From assembly GCA_045617825.1 (NCBI GenBank), contig JAZLJI010000014.1, positions 1 through 14,436 of the forward strand: a stretch of 14,436 nucleotides of DNA, in the 5' to 3' direction. Positions within the stretch are counted from its first letter, which is position 1; each line of letters opens with the position of its first letter. The DNA comes from UBA6987 sp045617825 (GTDB taxonomy: Bacteria > Bacillota > Clostridia > Lachnospirales > Lachnospiraceae). Shown piece by piece: positions 1 through 6,980 of this stretch. A model generated the notes under the pieces. That model searched no databases. It had not been told where the DNA came from and saw only the letters and a program-made list of their open reading frames with translations. The translations under genes were made by a program, and so were the position numbers.

Positions 1-49
1 GGGCGGCACGGCAGTTTTTGAATTTTCAAAAGCAAAAGGACCGAAGGAC

Positions 50-769
50 TCAGTCGGCAAAGGCAGCCGCTGCGGCGGCCTTTGCGGCGGCAAGCTCCTC
101 CGCGGTCACCGGGTGATCCAGCTGATCGAAGGTATTTGCCGCGATATCACCGCCCAGAAGCGCGTGATACCAGACCAGGCCCAGCATGTACCTGCCGTAA
201 TCGTAGTTGGCGTGGAAGCCGTCGCGGTGGGCGCGGAAGCCCATGTCCGCCAGGGCCTGCATGCCCCGGCCGGCCGGGATGATCCCGTCGGCGTGAATGG
301 CCTCGGCGGCCTTTTGGTAGGCCAGGTGAACGTCGGCGTACATTTCCTTCATGCTGGCGTAGCGGCCCATGTCCTGCAGCCTGGTGCTGCCGTCCTCATA
401 GCCCCAGGTCTCGTGGATCCAGAGCTTGGCGCCGGGGCAAAGCCGTCTTACCTCGGCAGCCAGCAGCTGCAGATAGGGCTCGTAGCTGTCGTAGTAGGGA
501 GAACGGGGGCTGCACTGCTGCAGCGTGACCACGTCCCAGGCCCGGGTGAGCAGCGCTTCCTTGATACTGGTCTTGAAGCCGGTGTGCATCCCGTTGAATT
601 CCATATCATAGTCCCGGGAATCTCCCATCATATTCCGGAAATGCCGCTCCAGAGAGCAGCCGCCGATGTACAGGTTCACCGCGGTGATCTTCGCCTCGGG
701 GCCTGCCAGCCGGACCAGATAGCGCTGGGCATCCTGGGAAAAACTGTTGCCGATAGATAAGATATTCAT
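50..769 (-). CDS. DUF4886 SGNH-like hydrolase
   Basis: The 239-residue protein resembles the DUF4886 family, which has an SGNH/GDSL-hydrolase-like fold; members often occur near carbohydrate or envelope genes, but the substrate is unknown. Visible motifs are the N-terminal nucleophile block SIGNSFS (Ser9) and a C-terminal D-G-F-H block (Asp183/His186), which could complete the catalytic site. There is no signal peptide, so it is predicted cytoplasmic. The start at 769 is chosen because AAGGAGGAG lies just upstream and the family pattern begins at MNILSIGNSF; the frame stays open 20 codons further, but that stretch overlaps the promoter. The C-terminus is an Ala-rich helix (residues 223-236). 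It lies downstream of the antiporter on the same strand, with its own promoter in the 73-base gap. Family assignment is fairly sure; the specific activity is unknown. Confidence 0.8.
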   Translation of the reverse strand: MNILSIGNSFSQDAQRYLVRLAGPEAKITAVNLYIGGCSLERHFRNMMGDSRDYDMEFNGMHTGFKTSIKEALLTRAWDVVTLQQCSPRSPYYDSYEPYLQLLAAEVRRLCPGAKLWIHETWGYEDGSTRLQDMGRYASMKEMYADVHLAYQKAAEAIHADGIIPAGRGMQALADMGFRAHRDGFHANYDYGRYMLGLVWYHALLGGDIAANTFDQLDHPVTAEELAAAKAAAAAAFAD

Positions 770-800
770 GCTGCTCCTCCTTGAAGCTGTGGTTATTTTC

Positions 801-829
801 AGTATACCGCTGTTCCCGCCGGGGAACAA
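801..829 (-). promoter_or_regulatory. Sigma-A-like promoter of the DUF4886 gene
   Basis: On the minus strand a TTGTTC -35 (824-829) is followed after 17 bases by a TATACT -10 (801-806). The start codon is about 30 bases downstream. The -10 is good; the -35 matches only at TTG. Confidence 0.5.
811..828. promoter_or_regulatory. Perfect inverted repeat, candidate operator
   Basis: The arms TGTTCCC and GGGAACA (7 bp, perfect) are separated by GCCG and lie across the spacer and -35 of the promoter at 801-829. No run of T follows on either strand, so it is not an intrinsic terminator. Its position fits a repressor operator; the regulator is unknown. Confidence 0.4.
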
Positions 830-842
830 GGCCTATTACGGA

Positions 843-2156
843 TCATTTTTTGCGGATCAGCTCTTTGCCGGAGGCCTTGGCCGCTTCCAGCTTGGCATCG
901 CGGCGGCCGGCCACCTCGGCGCTCATGGGCTGGATGTCGCCGGACTTCGTCAGGGCCCACTTGGTCATCAGCGGTCCGAAGATCTCGTAGACCAATACGG
1001 CGAACAGCACGATGTTCCGGATCAGCGGACCGTCCCCCGGAAGCTGCTGGGCGGTGACGCACATGCCCAGGGCCACACCGGCCTGCGGGAACAGGGTGAT
1101 GCCCAGATACTTGATCACGTTCGGACTGCAGCCGGTGAGCTGAGAGGAGAAGCGGGCGCCCAGGTATTTGCCGAGGCAGCGGAACAGGATGTAGACGAGG
1201 CCGATGAGCACGATCAGCCCCTGGGAAAATACCTCCAGCTCCAGATCCGCGCCGCTGAGCACGAAGAACAGCACCAGCAGCGGCGAGGACCATTTGTCGG
1301 CGCGCTGCATCAGATCCTCCGCCAGCGGGCAGATATTGATAAAGGCGGTGCCCAGCATCATGCAGACCAACAGGGAAGAGAAGCCGCAGGTCACCGGACC
1401 GATGTGCCATTTCAGCGAGGAAAGGGCCACGGTCAGGAAAATAAAGGCGATACTGAGGGAAAGTCGGTTGGTGTTGGAGTGGAAAAGGGTCTCCAGCTGC
1501 TTCAGCACGATACCGGCCACGGTGCCCAGCAGCAGGGACAGGACGATCTCCAGCAGGGGATTGACCAGGATGGAGATCAGATCCGGTGCTCCGGCGGTGA
1601 CGGCCCGGGCAATGCCGAAGGACACGGCAAACAGCACCAGACCCACGGCGTCATCCAGGGCCACGATGGGCAGCAGCAGGCTGGTCAGCTCGCCCTTGGC
1701 CTTATACTGACGGACCACCATCAGCGTGGCCGCCGGGGCCGTAGCCGAGGCGATGGCGCCCAGGGTGATGGCGGCGGGAAGCGACAGGATGTCCGGGAAG
1801 AACAGATGGAAGAGCAGCAGGGCGGCATCCACCATCAGTGAGGTGAATACTGCCTGCAGGATACCGATCACGGTCGCCTTGCTGCCGATGCTCTTCAGAG
1901 ATTTCAGGTTGAATTCGGTCCCGATGGAGAAGGCGATGAAGCCCAGAGCGATATCGGAGATAAAGGTCAGGGCGTCCAGCTCCTCATAGGTGGAGAAGCC
2001 CAGCCCCGGGATTTGCAGCCGTCCTAAAAAGAACGGCCCGATCAGGAGCCCCGCGATCAGATAGGCGGTCACGTCGGGCAGCCGGAGCTTGCTCAGAAGC
2101 CTGGTCATCATCAGGCCGGCAAATAGCGCTACGGAAACGGAAAGCAGTGCGTTCAT
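843..2156 (-). CDS. Cation:proton antiporter, CPA2 family
   Basis: A 437-residue, very hydrophobic protein with about 12 predicted membrane segments, resembling Na+/H+ or K+/H+ exchangers of the CPA2 (NapA/KefB-type transmembrane domain) family. It probably exchanges a monovalent cation for protons across the cytoplasmic membrane in pH or salt homeostasis. Landmarks are the N-terminal LRLPDVTAYLIAGLLIGP pattern (about residues 25-41), the SATAPAATL segment (137-145, the broken-helix region) and the adjacent Asp pair in VALDDAVGL (Asp168-Asp169), the ion-binding pair of electrogenic members. It ends in a short charged tail (about 405-437) with no RCK/TrkA-N regulatory domain, unlike KefB/KefC. 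The start at 2156 follows a weak AAGGAACT site. Whether it carries Na+ or K+ cannot be decided from sequence. Confidence 0.9.
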   Translation of the reverse strand: MNALLSVSVALFAGLMMTRLLSKLRLPDVTAYLIAGLLIGPFFLGRLQIPGLGFSTYEELDALTFISDIALGFIAFSIGTEFNLKSLKSIGSKATVIGILQAVFTSLMVDAALLLFHLFFPDILSLPAAITLGAIASATAPAATLMVVRQYKAKGELTSLLLPIVALDDAVGLVLFAVSFGIARAVTAGAPDLISILVNPLLEIVLSLLLGTVAGIVLKQLETLFHSNTNRLSLSIAFIFLTVALSSLKWHIGPVTCGFSSLLVCMMLGTAFINICPLAEDLMQRADKWSSPLLVLFFVLSGADLELEVFSQGLIVLIGLVYILFRCLGKYLGARFSSQLTGCSPNVIKYLGITLFPQAGVALGMCVTAQQLPGDGPLIRNIVLFAVLVYEIFGPLMTKWALTKSGDIQPMSAEVAGRRDAKLEAAKASGKELIRKK

Positions 2157-2242
2157 GGTGAGTTCCTTCTTTGTCTGCGGTCACCGCCCGGAAGAGGCGC
2201 GGCGGTGGGAGAAGGCGCTGTGCTTTCTGCCCACAAAATATA

Positions 2243-2271
2243 AGTATAGCATTTATTTGTATAGGAAGCAA
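2243..2271 (-). promoter_or_regulatory. Sigma-A-like promoter of the antiporter gene
   Basis: Minus strand: TTGCTT (2266-2271), 17-base spacer, TATACT (2243-2248). It lies in an AT-rich patch of the 148-base gap between gdhA and the antiporter gene. The leader is about 80 bases. No T-tract terminator for gdhA is visible in this gap, so read-through from gdhA is also possible. Confidence 0.65.
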
Positions 2272-2304
2272 GTTATTTACGCACTGCGGGAGACTTCGCC
2301 GGCC

Positions 2305-3648
2305 TTACAGGCCCTGACTCAGCATGGCGTCCGCGACCTTGGTGAAGGCCGCGATATTGGCGCCCCTCACGTAGTCGCCCTCCAGCCCGTAGGCCTTGGC
2401 GGCATCGGCCACGTGACGGTAAATGGACTGCATGATGACCTTCAGCCGCGCGTCCACCTCCTCGAAGCTCCAGCTGAGGTGCTGGGCATTCTGCGTCATT
2501 TCCAGGCAGGAGACCGAAACGCCGCCGGCATTGGCTGCCTTGGAGGGCGCCACCAGGATCCCCTCCTGCTGCAGATACCGGACAGCCTCCGGTGTGGTCG
2601 GCATATTGGCGCCCTCGACCACGGCAAAGCAGCCGCCGTAATGCAGGGCCTCGGCGCCGGAAAGGTCCAGCTCGTTCTGGGTGGCGCAGGGAAATGCCAC
2701 GTCGCAGGGCACGGACCAGATGCCGGAGGAGCCTTCATGATAGACGGCACCGGGCACCCTGTCCGCGTAGACCCGGATCCTGGCCCGCTCCTGCTCCTTG
2801 ATCTGCTTGATAAGGGCCACGTCGATCCCCTTCTCATCCACGATATAGCCGTCGGAATCGCTCATGGCGACCACGGTGGCCCCCATCTGCGAAGCCTTTT
2901 CATTGGCGTAGATCGCCACGTTGCCGCTGCCGGAGATGAGGATCCGTTTGCCGAAGAGGCTTTGGCCGTGATCCTCCAGCATCTCCTCCGCGAAATAGCA
3001 GATGCCGTAGCCGGTGGCCTCCTTGCGGGCCAGACTGCCGCCGGAGGGGATGGCTTTGCCGGTCATGACGCCGGAGAAATCCCGGGTCAGTTTCTTATAG
3101 TGACCGAAGAGGTAGCCGATCTCCCGGGCGCCGACCCCGATATCCCCCGCGGGAATGTCCGTATCGGGACCGATGTGGGCATACAGGGCGTCCATGAAGG
3201 CCTGACAGAAGCGCATCACCTCATCGTCGCTCTTGCCCCGGGGATCGAAATCGGCGCCGCCCTTGGCACCGCCCAGCGGCAGGCCGGTCAGACTGTTCTT
3301 GAACACCATCTCAAAGCCCAGGAATTTGATGATGGACAGATTGACGGAGGGATGGAAGCGCAGGCCGCCCTTGGCCGGGCCGATGGCGGTATTGTACTGC
3401 AGCCGCAGGCCGTGATTGACATGGGTCTTGCCCTGATCGTCCATCCAGCTGACGGGGAACATGAAGACCTGCTCGGGCTCCAGCATCCTTTCGATGATGC
3501 TGTATCGCGCGAGTTCGGGTCTTTGGGCCACCACCGGTTCGACGGAGCTCAGGAATTCATACACCGTCTGGTGAAATTCCTTCTGCTCCGGGTTCCTCTT
3601 CAGCAGGTCCTGATATACGGTTTTCAGATAGTTGTCGGTAAGAGCCAT
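2305..3648 (-). CDS. gdhA: Glutamate dehydrogenase, hexameric (NADP-type)
   Basis: A 447-residue enzyme, the usual length of bacterial hexameric GdhA, interconverting 2-oxoglutarate plus ammonium and L-glutamate in the cytoplasm. Conserved blocks are GPAKGGLRFHP (90-100), the catalytic-lysine region LPLGGAKGGADFDP (Lys129), PAGDIGVG with the catalytic Asp169, the Rossmann turn SGSGNVA (239-245) and the substrate-site block SKAANAGGVSVS (369-380). SDSDG after the second strand (264-268) is the pattern of NADP-preferring enzymes; cofactor choice is inferred. The start at 3648 (MALTDNYLK) has AAGGA at suitable spacing and matches normal family N-termini. An in-frame ATG at 3726 with a close GGAGGAG site would add 26 residues. 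It has its own promoter and a long leader, lying between hbd and the antiporter gene. Confidence 0.96.
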   Translation of the reverse strand: MALTDNYLKTVYQDLLKRNPEQKEFHQTVYEFLSSVEPVVAQRPELARYSIIERMLEPEQVFMFPVSWMDDQGKTHVNHGLRLQYNTAIGPAKGGLRFHPSVNLSIIKFLGFEMVFKNSLTGLPLGGAKGGADFDPRGKSDDEVMRFCQAFMDALYAHIGPDTDIPAGDIGVGAREIGYLFGHYKKLTRDFSGVMTGKAIPSGGSLARKEATGYGICYFAEEMLEDHGQSLFGKRILISGSGNVAIYANEKASQMGATVVAMSDSDGYIVDEKGIDVALIKQIKEQERARIRVYADRVPGAVYHEGSSGIWSVPCDVAFPCATQNELDLSGAEALHYGGCFAVVEGANMPTTPEAVRYLQQEGILVAPSKAANAGGVSVSCLEMTQNAQHLSWSFEEVDARLKVIMQSIYRHVADAAKAYGLEGDYVRGANIAAFTKVADAMLSQGL

Positions 3649-3740
3649 GTTGTTTTCCTTCTTCCTGAACAGATTTGCCGGACCGCCGGGCTGCGCCTGC
3701 CCGGCCTCCGACCTTCCCCTCGGCATTTCTCCTCCGGAAG

Positions 3741-3792
3741 AAAAACGCGGAAAACGGCTGCGGGTGACAAATCCTTTCCGACAGCCGTTTTC
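3741..3792 (-). terminator. Terminator-like hairpin in the gdhA leader (possible attenuator)
   Basis: In the gdhA leader an 11-bp perfect stem (GAAAACGGCTG 3750-3760 with CAGCCGTTTTC 3782-3792, loop 21 bases) is followed on the minus strand by CGCG and five T's (3741-3745). It lies between the gdhA promoter and both possible start codons. It looks like an intrinsic attenuator, but no alternative pairing or known ligand-binding motif was recognised. Confidence 0.45.
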
Positions 3793-3873
3793 GTTCTGCA
3801 AATGATGAGAGAGGGGGATCCCGAATTATGCGAAAATCGCCTTTCACAAATGTTTATTCGGAATATGCGGCCA

Positions 3874-3902
3874 ATAATATATTAAATTAAGCCGCAAGTC
3901 AA
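3874..3902 (-). promoter_or_regulatory. Sigma-A-like promoter of gdhA
   Basis: Minus strand: TTGACT (3897-3902), 17-base spacer, TATTAT (3874-3879). Five of six -35 and five of six -10 bases match the consensus. Transcription from about 3867 would give a leader of about 220 bases before the start at 3648. Confidence 0.75.
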
Positions 3903-3948
3903 GTACAAAAAGCAAAACCTTGATTTATTAAGTTTTAGGGAAAATCTT

Positions 3949-4020
3949 GCCTGCAGCCGCAGGCCGGAAAACCGCATAAAAATGCGGCGCTTTTCGGTAA
4001 GATCCGCCCCTTCCGGCGGA
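3949..4020. other. Cluster of three hairpins between hbd and gdhA
   Basis: Three perfect 6-bp stems lie close together: GCCTGC/GCAGGC (3949-3964), CCGCAT/ATGCGG with a four-base loop (3972-3987), and TCCGCC/GGCGGA (4003-4020). Read on the minus strand, the middle one is followed by TTTT and may serve as a back-up terminator behind the main hbd terminator. No gene is visible in 3903-4028. Confidence 0.4.
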
Positions 4021-4028
4021 AAAAACGC

Positions 4029-4076
4029 AAAAAAACGGATATGTGAAAAATGCGAAGCACATTTAACACATATCCG
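4029..4076 (-). terminator. Intrinsic terminator of hbd
   Basis: A 10-bp perfect stem (CGGATATGTG 4036-4045 with CACATATCCG 4067-4076), with further weak pairing in the loop, is followed on the minus strand by seven T's (4029-4035). It lies 23 bases past the hbd stop codon. Confidence 0.88.
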
Positions 4077-4098
4077 CTGATTTATAACTTCTCAGGAC

Positions 4099-4941
4099 TT
4101 ATTTATATTCGTAAAAGCCTCTGCCGGTCTTTCTGCCCAGTCTTCCGCCGCGAACCATTTTCTTCAGCAGCGGGTGAGGACGGTACTTCGGGTCGCCGGT
4201 CTCGCTCTGCAGGCATTCCATGATGGCCAGCACGATATCCAGCCCGACCAGGTCGCCCAGCGCCAGAGGCCCCATCGGGTGGTTGGCGCCCAGCATCATG
4301 GCCGTGTCGATATCCTCCGCGGAAGCGGTCCCGTCGGCGTAGATCTCGATGGCCTCGTTGATCATGGGGATCAGGATACGGTTGACGATGAAGCCGGCCG
4401 CCTCCCGGACGATGACGGGCGTTTTATGGATGTCCTCGCAGATCTGGCGGATGCTTTCCGTGACCTCCTCGGTGGTATTAAGGCCCACATTGATCTCCAC
4501 CAGCTTCATGGCGGGAGCGGGGTTGAAGAAGTGCATGCCGATGACCGGACGGCTCAGGCCCTGCGCGATGGCCGTGATGGACATGGAGGAGGTGTTGGTG
4601 GCGAGGATGCAGTCCTCCTTGCAGATGGCGTCCAGCGCCTTGAAGGTGGCCTTCTTGAGCGCCAGGTCCTCCAGGGCCGCTTCGATCACCAGGTCACAGT
4701 CGGTGCAGAGCCGTTCCTTGGTCCCGGTGGTGATCCGGGACAGGCAGCGCTCCATGGCTTCGGGGGTCATTTTCCCGTGATCCACCCTGCTCTGACAGCT
4801 CTTCATGACCCGCAGCTTGCCCTTGGCGGCCAGCTCCTCATTGATATCGCAAAGCGCGACGGTATAGCCCTCGGTCTGGGCAAATACCTGCGCGATCCCG
4901 CTGCCCATGGTACCGGCGCCGATGATGCCGACTTTTTTCAT
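4099..4941 (-). CDS. hbd: 3-hydroxybutyryl-CoA dehydrogenase
   Basis: A 280-residue protein, the normal length for clostridial Hbd. It catalyses reduction of acetoacetyl-CoA to 3-hydroxybutyryl-CoA in the cytoplasm, a step of butyrate/butanol formation (the reverse runs in beta-oxidation). The N-terminal Rossmann motif GAGTMG (8-13) is followed by Asp32 at the end of the second strand, favouring NAD(H). GMHFFNPAP (135-143) holds the catalytic His137, with Glu149 as its likely partner; AAGFIVNRIL (181-190) and LGANHPMGPLALGD (217-230) are C-terminal-domain signatures. The start at 4941 is preceded by GGGGAGG at about 8 bases. The gene is monocistronic, with promoter and terminator, and without the thl, crt, bcd or etf genes that often surround it. 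It diverges from the ecf operon. Confidence 0.96.
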   Translation of the reverse strand: MKKVGIIGAGTMGSGIAQVFAQTEGYTVALCDINEELAAKGKLRVMKSCQSRVDHGKMTPEAMERCLSRITTGTKERLCTDCDLVIEAALEDLALKKATFKALDAICKEDCILATNTSSMSITAIAQGLSRPVIGMHFFNPAPAMKLVEINVGLNTTEEVTESIRQICEDIHKTPVIVREAAGFIVNRILIPMINEAIEIYADGTASAEDIDTAMMLGANHPMGPLALGDLVGLDIVLAIMECLQSETGDPKYRPHPLLKKMVRGGRLGRKTGRGFYEYK

Positions 4942-4996
4942 TGGAAAACCTCCCCGAATATGAAGTATTATGTGTATTTCAAAAAAGCATGTTATC

Positions 4997-5025
4997 ACTT
5001 TACAGGAAAAACGCGGCGGCGTCAA
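4997..5025 (-). promoter_or_regulatory. Sigma-A-like promoter of hbd
   Basis: Minus strand: TTGACG (5020-5025), 17-base spacer, TAAAGT (4997-5002), about 55 bases before the start codon. The gap between hbd and ecfA1 (4942-5253) contains no gene that can be supported, only this promoter and the divergent ecf promoter. Confidence 0.55.
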
Positions 5026-5190
5026 AGGATATAATGAAATCGAATTATTGAACGGCGCTTATTACAGATATAACAATTCGGTATAATTTGGATGAAAAGG
5101 AGGGCGCTTTCCTATATATGGCGGCTTATTGCCGGGGAACCTGCGGGCCCCTCCGCACCCCGGAGTCGCCCCGGCGGAGCGTTCCCGTGA

Positions 5191-5219
5191 TTGACATTTG
5201 CCGCTTTCTGATTTATGAT
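5191..5219 (+). promoter_or_regulatory. Sigma-A promoter of the ecf-truA operon
   Basis: TTGACA (5191-5196), 17-base spacer, TATGAT (5214-5219): a consensus -35 with a near-consensus -10. Transcription from about 5226 leaves a leader of roughly 28 bases before ecfA1, too short for a riboswitch. Confidence 0.8.
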
Positions 5220-5253
5220 AACTCTGTATGTCCACTGAGCCCAGGGAGGAAGC

Positions 5254-6132
5254 ATGAGCATCATCCGCACAGAACATCTCAAATATGAGTACACCCGCCA
5301 GCCGGAAGAGGGCGAGGCGCCGATCCTTGACGCGGCGCTGCGGGACCTGTCTGTCCGGATCGAGGAGGGCGAATTCGTCGCGGTGCTGGGCAGCAACGGC
5401 TCCGGCAAATCCACCTTCGCCCGTCAGCTGAACGCCCTGCTGACCCCTACGGAGGGCTGCGTGTGGATCGGCGAATGGTCCACCGCCGAGGAGGATCACT
5501 TACTGGATATCCGCAGCCGCGTGGGCATGGTCTTTCAGAATCCGGACAACCAGATCATCGCCACCCAGGTGGAGGAGGACGTAGGCTTCGGCCCCGAGAA
5601 TCTGGGCGTGCCTACCGATGAGATCTGGGAGCGCGTGGACGCGGCGATCCGGGCCGTGGGCCTTGAGGCCTACCGTCTGGTCGACCCCGGCAAGCTGTCC
5701 GGCGGCCAGAAGCAGCGGGTGGCGATCGCCGGGATCCTGGCCATGAAGCCGCGCTGCATCGTGCTGGACGAGCCCACCGCCATGCTGGACCCCCAGGGAC
5801 GGCAGGAGGTGCTGAAGACTCTGCGGGAACTGAATCGGGAGGCCGGCATCACGGTGATCCTGATCACGCATTATATGGAAGAGACGATCCACGCCGACCG
5901 TCTGCTGGTCCTGGACCGGGGCGAGCTGGCCCTGGAGGGGACGCCCCGGGAGGTATTTGCCAGGGGCGAAGAGGTGAAAAAGCTGGGGATCGCTCTGCCG
6001 CAGGCCACCGAGCTGGCGGCGCGGCTCCGGGAAGAGGGCCTGGCCCTCCCCGAGGCGGTGCTGACCGCGGAAGAGCTGGCAGACTGTCTGGCGGCACTAA
6101 AGGCCGGGACGTCGGGAAAGGCTGCGCCATGA
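5254..6132 (+). CDS. ecfA1: ECF transporter ATPase A1
   Basis: A 292-residue ABC ATPase, one of the two nucleotide-binding subunits of an energy-coupling factor importer for vitamins or metals. The protein sits on the cytoplasmic face and forms a heterodimer with EcfA2. Motifs in order: Walker A GSNGSGKST (46-54), Q-loop VFQNPDNQ (Gln95), signature LSGGQ (148-152), Walker B CIVLDEP (168-174, catalytic Glu173), D-loop and H-loop ITHYMEE (His206). VFQNPDNQ and EDVGFGPEN are typical of EcfA rather than other ABC ATPases. The start at 5254 is preceded by GGGAGG at 4 bases. It is the first gene of the operon and overlaps ecfA2 by four bases (ATGA), implying translational coupling and equal dosage. 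Confidence 0.95.
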   Translation: MSIIRTEHLKYEYTRQPEEGEAPILDAALRDLSVRIEEGEFVAVLGSNGSGKSTFARQLNALLTPTEGCVWIGEWSTAEEDHLLDIRSRVGMVFQNPDNQIIATQVEEDVGFGPENLGVPTDEIWERVDAAIRAVGLEAYRLVDPGKLSGGQKQRVAIAGILAMKPRCIVLDEPTAMLDPQGRQEVLKTLRELNREAGITVILITHYMEETIHADRLLVLDRGELALEGTPREVFARGEEVKKLGIALPQATELAARLREEGLALPEAVLTAEELADCLAALKAGTSGKAAP

Positions 6133-6980
6133 GCTTGAAGCTGGACAAAATCAGTTATACCTATGAGCCCGGTACGCCCATGGAGGCGGCGGGGCTGAAG
6201 GAGGTCTCGCTGGAGATCTTCCCCGGGGAATTTTTCGGCCTGATCGGCCACACCGGTTCCGGCAAATCCACCCTGATCCAGCACATGAACGGCCTGCTGG
6301 CGCCTCAGTCCGGCACGGTCAGCTGGAAGGGCGAGGACATCCATGCCAAGGGCTTTGACCGGAGAGCGTTCAGGGGCAAGGTCGGGCTGGTGTTCCAGTA
6401 CCCGGAGTATCAATTGTTTGAAGAGGATGTGCTGTCGGACGTATGCTTCGGCCCGAAGAATCAAGGGCTGGACCGCCGGGAGGCGGAGGAGCGGGCCCGG
6501 AGGGCCCTGGAGCTGGTGGCGCTTCCCGAGGAATATTACAGCCATTCTCCCTTTGAGCTGTCCGGCGGACAGAAGCGCCGGGCAGCCATCGCGGGGGTGC
6601 TGGCGATGCAGCCCGAGATCCTGATCCTGGACGAGCCCACCGCCGGCCTGGACCCCCGGGGCCGGGAGGAGCTGCTGGACCTGCTGACCCGCCTGAAGGC
6701 GCAGGGCATGGGCGTCGTGACGGTGTCCCACAGCATGGAGGACATGGCGGCCAGAGCGGACCGGATCGGGGTCATGGACCGGGGCGAGCTGGTGATGCTG
6801 GGGACCCCCGGGGAGGTATTTGCCCGGCGGAAGGAGCTGGAGGCGATGGGCCTGGCGGTGCCTGAGGTGACCCGGATCCTGGGCCTGCTGCAGGAGCGCG
6901 GCTTCGCCCTTCCGGGGAAAGCGCTGGACCTGAACGGGGCAGTTCAGGAAATATTGACGGAGTTTAGGCAAATATCATGA
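6129..6980 (+). CDS. ecfA2: ECF transporter ATPase A2
   Basis: A 283-residue ABC ATPase, partner of EcfA1 in the ECF energising module. Visible are Walker A GHTGSGKST (40-48), Q-loop VFQYPEYQLF (Gln90), signature LSGGQKRR (144-151), Walker B ILILDEP (164-170, Glu169) and the switch His201 in SHSMED. FQYPEYQLF with EEDV is the hallmark of the EcfA2 paralogue. The start overlaps the ecfA1 stop (ATGA) with only a weak purine-rich site, so translation probably depends on coupling. The last four bases overlap ecfT in the same way. Length and motifs are normal, and nothing suggests loss of function. Confidence 0.95.
   Translation: MSLKLDKISYTYEPGTPMEAAGLKEVSLEIFPGEFFGLIGHTGSGKSTLIQHMNGLLAPQSGTVSWKGEDIHAKGFDRRAFRGKVGLVFQYPEYQLFEEDVLSDVCFGPKNQGLDRREAEERARRALELVALPEEYYSHSPFELSGGQKRRAAIAGVLAMQPEILILDEPTAGLDPRGREELLDLLTRLKAQGMGVVTVSHSMEDMAARADRIGVMDRGELVMLGTPGEVFARRKELEAMGLAVPEVTRILGLLQERGFALPGKALDLNGAVQEILTEFRQIS

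Noticed and set aside
747..1841. A 364-codon open frame on the plus strand opposite the antiporter
   Set aside because: Gln/His/Gly-rich antisense translation with no domain; the antiporter frame is certain.
2089..3885. A 598-codon open frame on the plus strand
   Set aside because: It runs antisense to gdhA, is rich in His/Gly/Asp in the way of GC-rich antisense frames, has no recognisable domain and spans the antiporter and gdhA promoters.
5030..5087. Two plus-strand TATAAT sequences (5030 and 5082) between hbd and ecfA1
   Set aside because: Neither has an acceptable -35 at 16-18 bases, whereas the TTGACA/TATGAT promoter at 5191 does.
5871..6971. A 366-codon open frame on the minus strand opposite ecfA2
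   Set aside because: Antisense shadow of a certain ABC ATPase gene in GC-rich DNA.
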